Positions 6,763 to 7,525 of a stretch of 7,525 nt of DNA are shown piece after piece; positions within the stretch are counted from its first letter, which is position 1; each line of letters begins with the position of its first letter. Under the pieces are notes generated by a model that searched no databases, was not told where the DNA came from, and was given only the letters and a program-made list of their open reading frames with translations. A program made the translations under genes and the position numbers. This DNA is from Gemmatimonadota bacterium (GTDB taxonomy: Bacteria; Gemmatimonadota; Gemmatimonadetes; Longimicrobiales; Gaopeijiaceae): contig JAUQOX010000141.1 of the NCBI GenBank assembly GCA_030550695.1, positions 1-7,525 on the forward strand. Reading direction: 5' to 3'.

Positions 6763-7079
6763 TAGACGAGACCGGGAAACTGGAAAGGAAGGGCTCCGGC
6801 CGCCTTACGCATTTCGGCTTCGTAGTATTCCCTGGCCTTCTTCTGAGCCTCCGTCACCGCCGCGAGGACCAGGTCCTCCAACAATTCCACGTCCCCCGCT
6901 TCCACCACCGAGGGGTCGATGCGGAGCGCCCGAAGACTGCCCTTCCCGTCCACCGTAGCCTTGACCATCCCGCCCCCCGACGAGGCGGTGATCTCCTGTG
7001 CGTTCAGCTGCTCCTGGAGCTGGACCACCCGCGCCTGGAGCTGCTGGCCCATCTGCAAGAGTTGTTGGAGATGGTTCAT
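6762..7079 (-). CDS. ybaB: YbaB/EbfC family nucleoid-associated protein
   Basis: This 105-residue protein is close to the family's usual 100-110. Its layout is typical: an N-terminal amphipathic helix rich in Q and L (MNHLQQLLQMGQQLQ, residues 1-30), a glycine-rich turn GGGMVKATVDGKG, strands ending in RALRIDPSVV, then helices DVELLEDLVLAAVTEAQKKA and a short hydrophobic tail. Family members are dimeric, tweezer-like DNA-binding proteins linked to nucleoid organisation and, by gene neighbourhood, to RecR-dependent repair. I chose the ATG at 7079 because the open frame farther upstream overlaps dnaX and lacks family similarity, while GGGAGAG lies 7 nt before this ATG. That SD can fold into a 5-bp hairpin touching the start codon (separate entry). 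recR follows after 21 nt, so the two are almost certainly cotranscribed. Confidence 0.93.
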   Translation of the reverse strand: MNHLQQLLQMGQQLQARVVQLQEQLNAQEITASSGGGMVKATVDGKGSLRALRIDPSVVEAGDVELLEDLVLAAVTEAQKKAREYYEAEMRKAAGALPFQFPGLV

Positions 7080-7092
7080 GGAGAAGCTCTCC
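7080..7092 (-). promoter_or_regulatory. Hairpin covering the ybaB ribosome binding site
   Basis: On the minus strand the 13 bases directly before the ybaB ATG read GGAGA-GCT-TCTCC, a perfect 5-bp stem with a 3-base loop. The left arm contains the only good Shine-Dalgarno match (GGGAGAG). If it forms, it would hide the SD; ribosomes finishing dnaX at 7114 could open it. The structure is seen in the sequence. The regulatory role is inference, and a stem this short may be chance in GC-rich DNA. Confidence 0.35.
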
Positions 7093-7113
7093 CATGCTTC
7101 GCCTCTCCCGGGT

Positions 7114-7525
7114 TCATCCCAGGAGTTCCAGATCGAGTTCTTGTACAGCCTCCTCAAGGCCGGGTTCCTTGGCGGCAAGCTCGGCGAACCGGTCTCGGGC
7201 CAGGACCTGGGGGCCAATCCGCTCCTGTTCCTGGGTTTCCCAAGGGAGGATTTCCATGGCCGCATCCGCCCCGGGAGGGTACAGTCCCCCGAGGGCCTTC
7301 CGGAGGGCCGCCTGGATCTCCGGTTCCCGAAGTCTGGCCAAACCGGGCCCCGGGGGGACGTGGAGCCGGATGGAGGCCGGTGTCGGGAACTCCACCCGGG
7401 CCCCTTTGAGGAAGGGGGTGACGCCCCTGGGGAGGGGTCCCCCGGAGCCGGAGAGGAGGGCCGACCAGGCCTCCGGAAGGGAGGCGGGGGGGGTCTGCCG
7501 CCCCCGGGACAAGGGCGACGCCTCC
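7114..7525 (-). CDS. dnaX: DNA polymerase III subunit gamma/tau, C-terminal part (5' end outside window)
   Basis: The frame is open to the window edge and ends in TGA at 7114-7116, so only the last 136 or so residues are visible. A TTG at 7512 could be read as a start, but the frame continues upstream of it without a stop and I treat it as internal. The visible part has no ATPase motif. It is a Pro/Gly-rich linker followed by a compact segment (about 85 residues) with the pattern of the poorly conserved DnaX tail: a SLPEAWSALL helix, strands around VEFPTPASIRLHVPPG, and a final amphipathic stretch. The call rests mainly on synteny, since dnaX-ybaB-recR is one of the most conserved bacterial gene orders and ybaB starts 34 nt downstream. 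In the family, gamma/tau is the clamp-loader ATPase that also tethers polymerase cores. Any programmed frameshift site would lie outside this window. Moderately sure. Confidence 0.72.
   Translation of the reverse strand, partial: EASPLSRGRQTPPASLPEAWSALLSGSGGPLPRGVTPFLKGARVEFPTPASIRLHVPPGPGLARLREPEIQAALRKALGGLYPPGADAAMEILPWETQEQERIGPQVLARDRFAELAAKEPGLEEAVQELDLELLG

Noticed and set aside
6435..7409. 324-codon plus-strand frame across recR, ybaB and dnaX
   Set aside because: Antisense shadow: it covers three genes with clear family motifs and shows none itself.

Overview
The window is a strongly GC-rich (mostly G/C third positions) bacterial chromosome segment. Every gene I can support lies on the minus strand, so the genes read from high to low coordinates. 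The content is housekeeping: dnaX (3' end only) - ybaB/ebfC - recR - small membrane protein - mglA-type GTPase - pgsA - cinA - alpha/beta hydrolase - grpE - dnaJ. Long plus-strand frames, including one of 914 codons, are antisense shadows of these genes.

The gene order points to a chromosomal operon or a chain of overlapping operons in a free-living bacterium, not to a mobile element: I see no transposase, integrase, phage gene, CRISPR repeat, tRNA or rRNA. The MglA GTPase with the TVPG variant G3 motif suits Deltaproteobacteria-like or other deep lineages. From memory, the DnaJ text around YDQMRRLGAFG and the grpE-dnaJ pair without dnaK recall Gemmatimonadota and similar groups. This taxonomic reading is weak.

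Region by region: 7525-6741 is the conserved dnaX-ybaB-recR replication/recombination-repair cluster, in which ybaB and recR each have a small hairpin touching the start codon. 6147-5821 encodes an unrecognised 108-residue single-span membrane protein with a TTG start. 5820-5670 is a leader with a GC hairpin before mglA. 5669-3141 is a tightly packed mglA-pgsA-cinA block (7-nt gap, then an ATGA overlap) combining a polarity-type small GTPase, phosphatidylglycerophosphate synthase and a two-domain CinA/NMN deamidase. 3062-2190 is a monoacylglycerol-lipase-like hydrolase. 2160-85 holds the chaperone cofactors grpE and dnaJ, separated by 159 nt containing a strong inverted repeat. dnaJ carries a 27-base homopolymer inside its Gly-rich linker. 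The last 84 bases hold no gene but end in a strong Shine-Dalgarno-like sequence, suggesting that another minus-strand gene starts just outside the window.

I did not find a convincing new defence or mobile system. The points most worth a second look are the 27-bp G tract in dnaJ, the grpE-dnaJ inverted repeat, the hairpins over the ybaB and recR starts, and the unknown small membrane protein next to an MglA that has no MglB in view.
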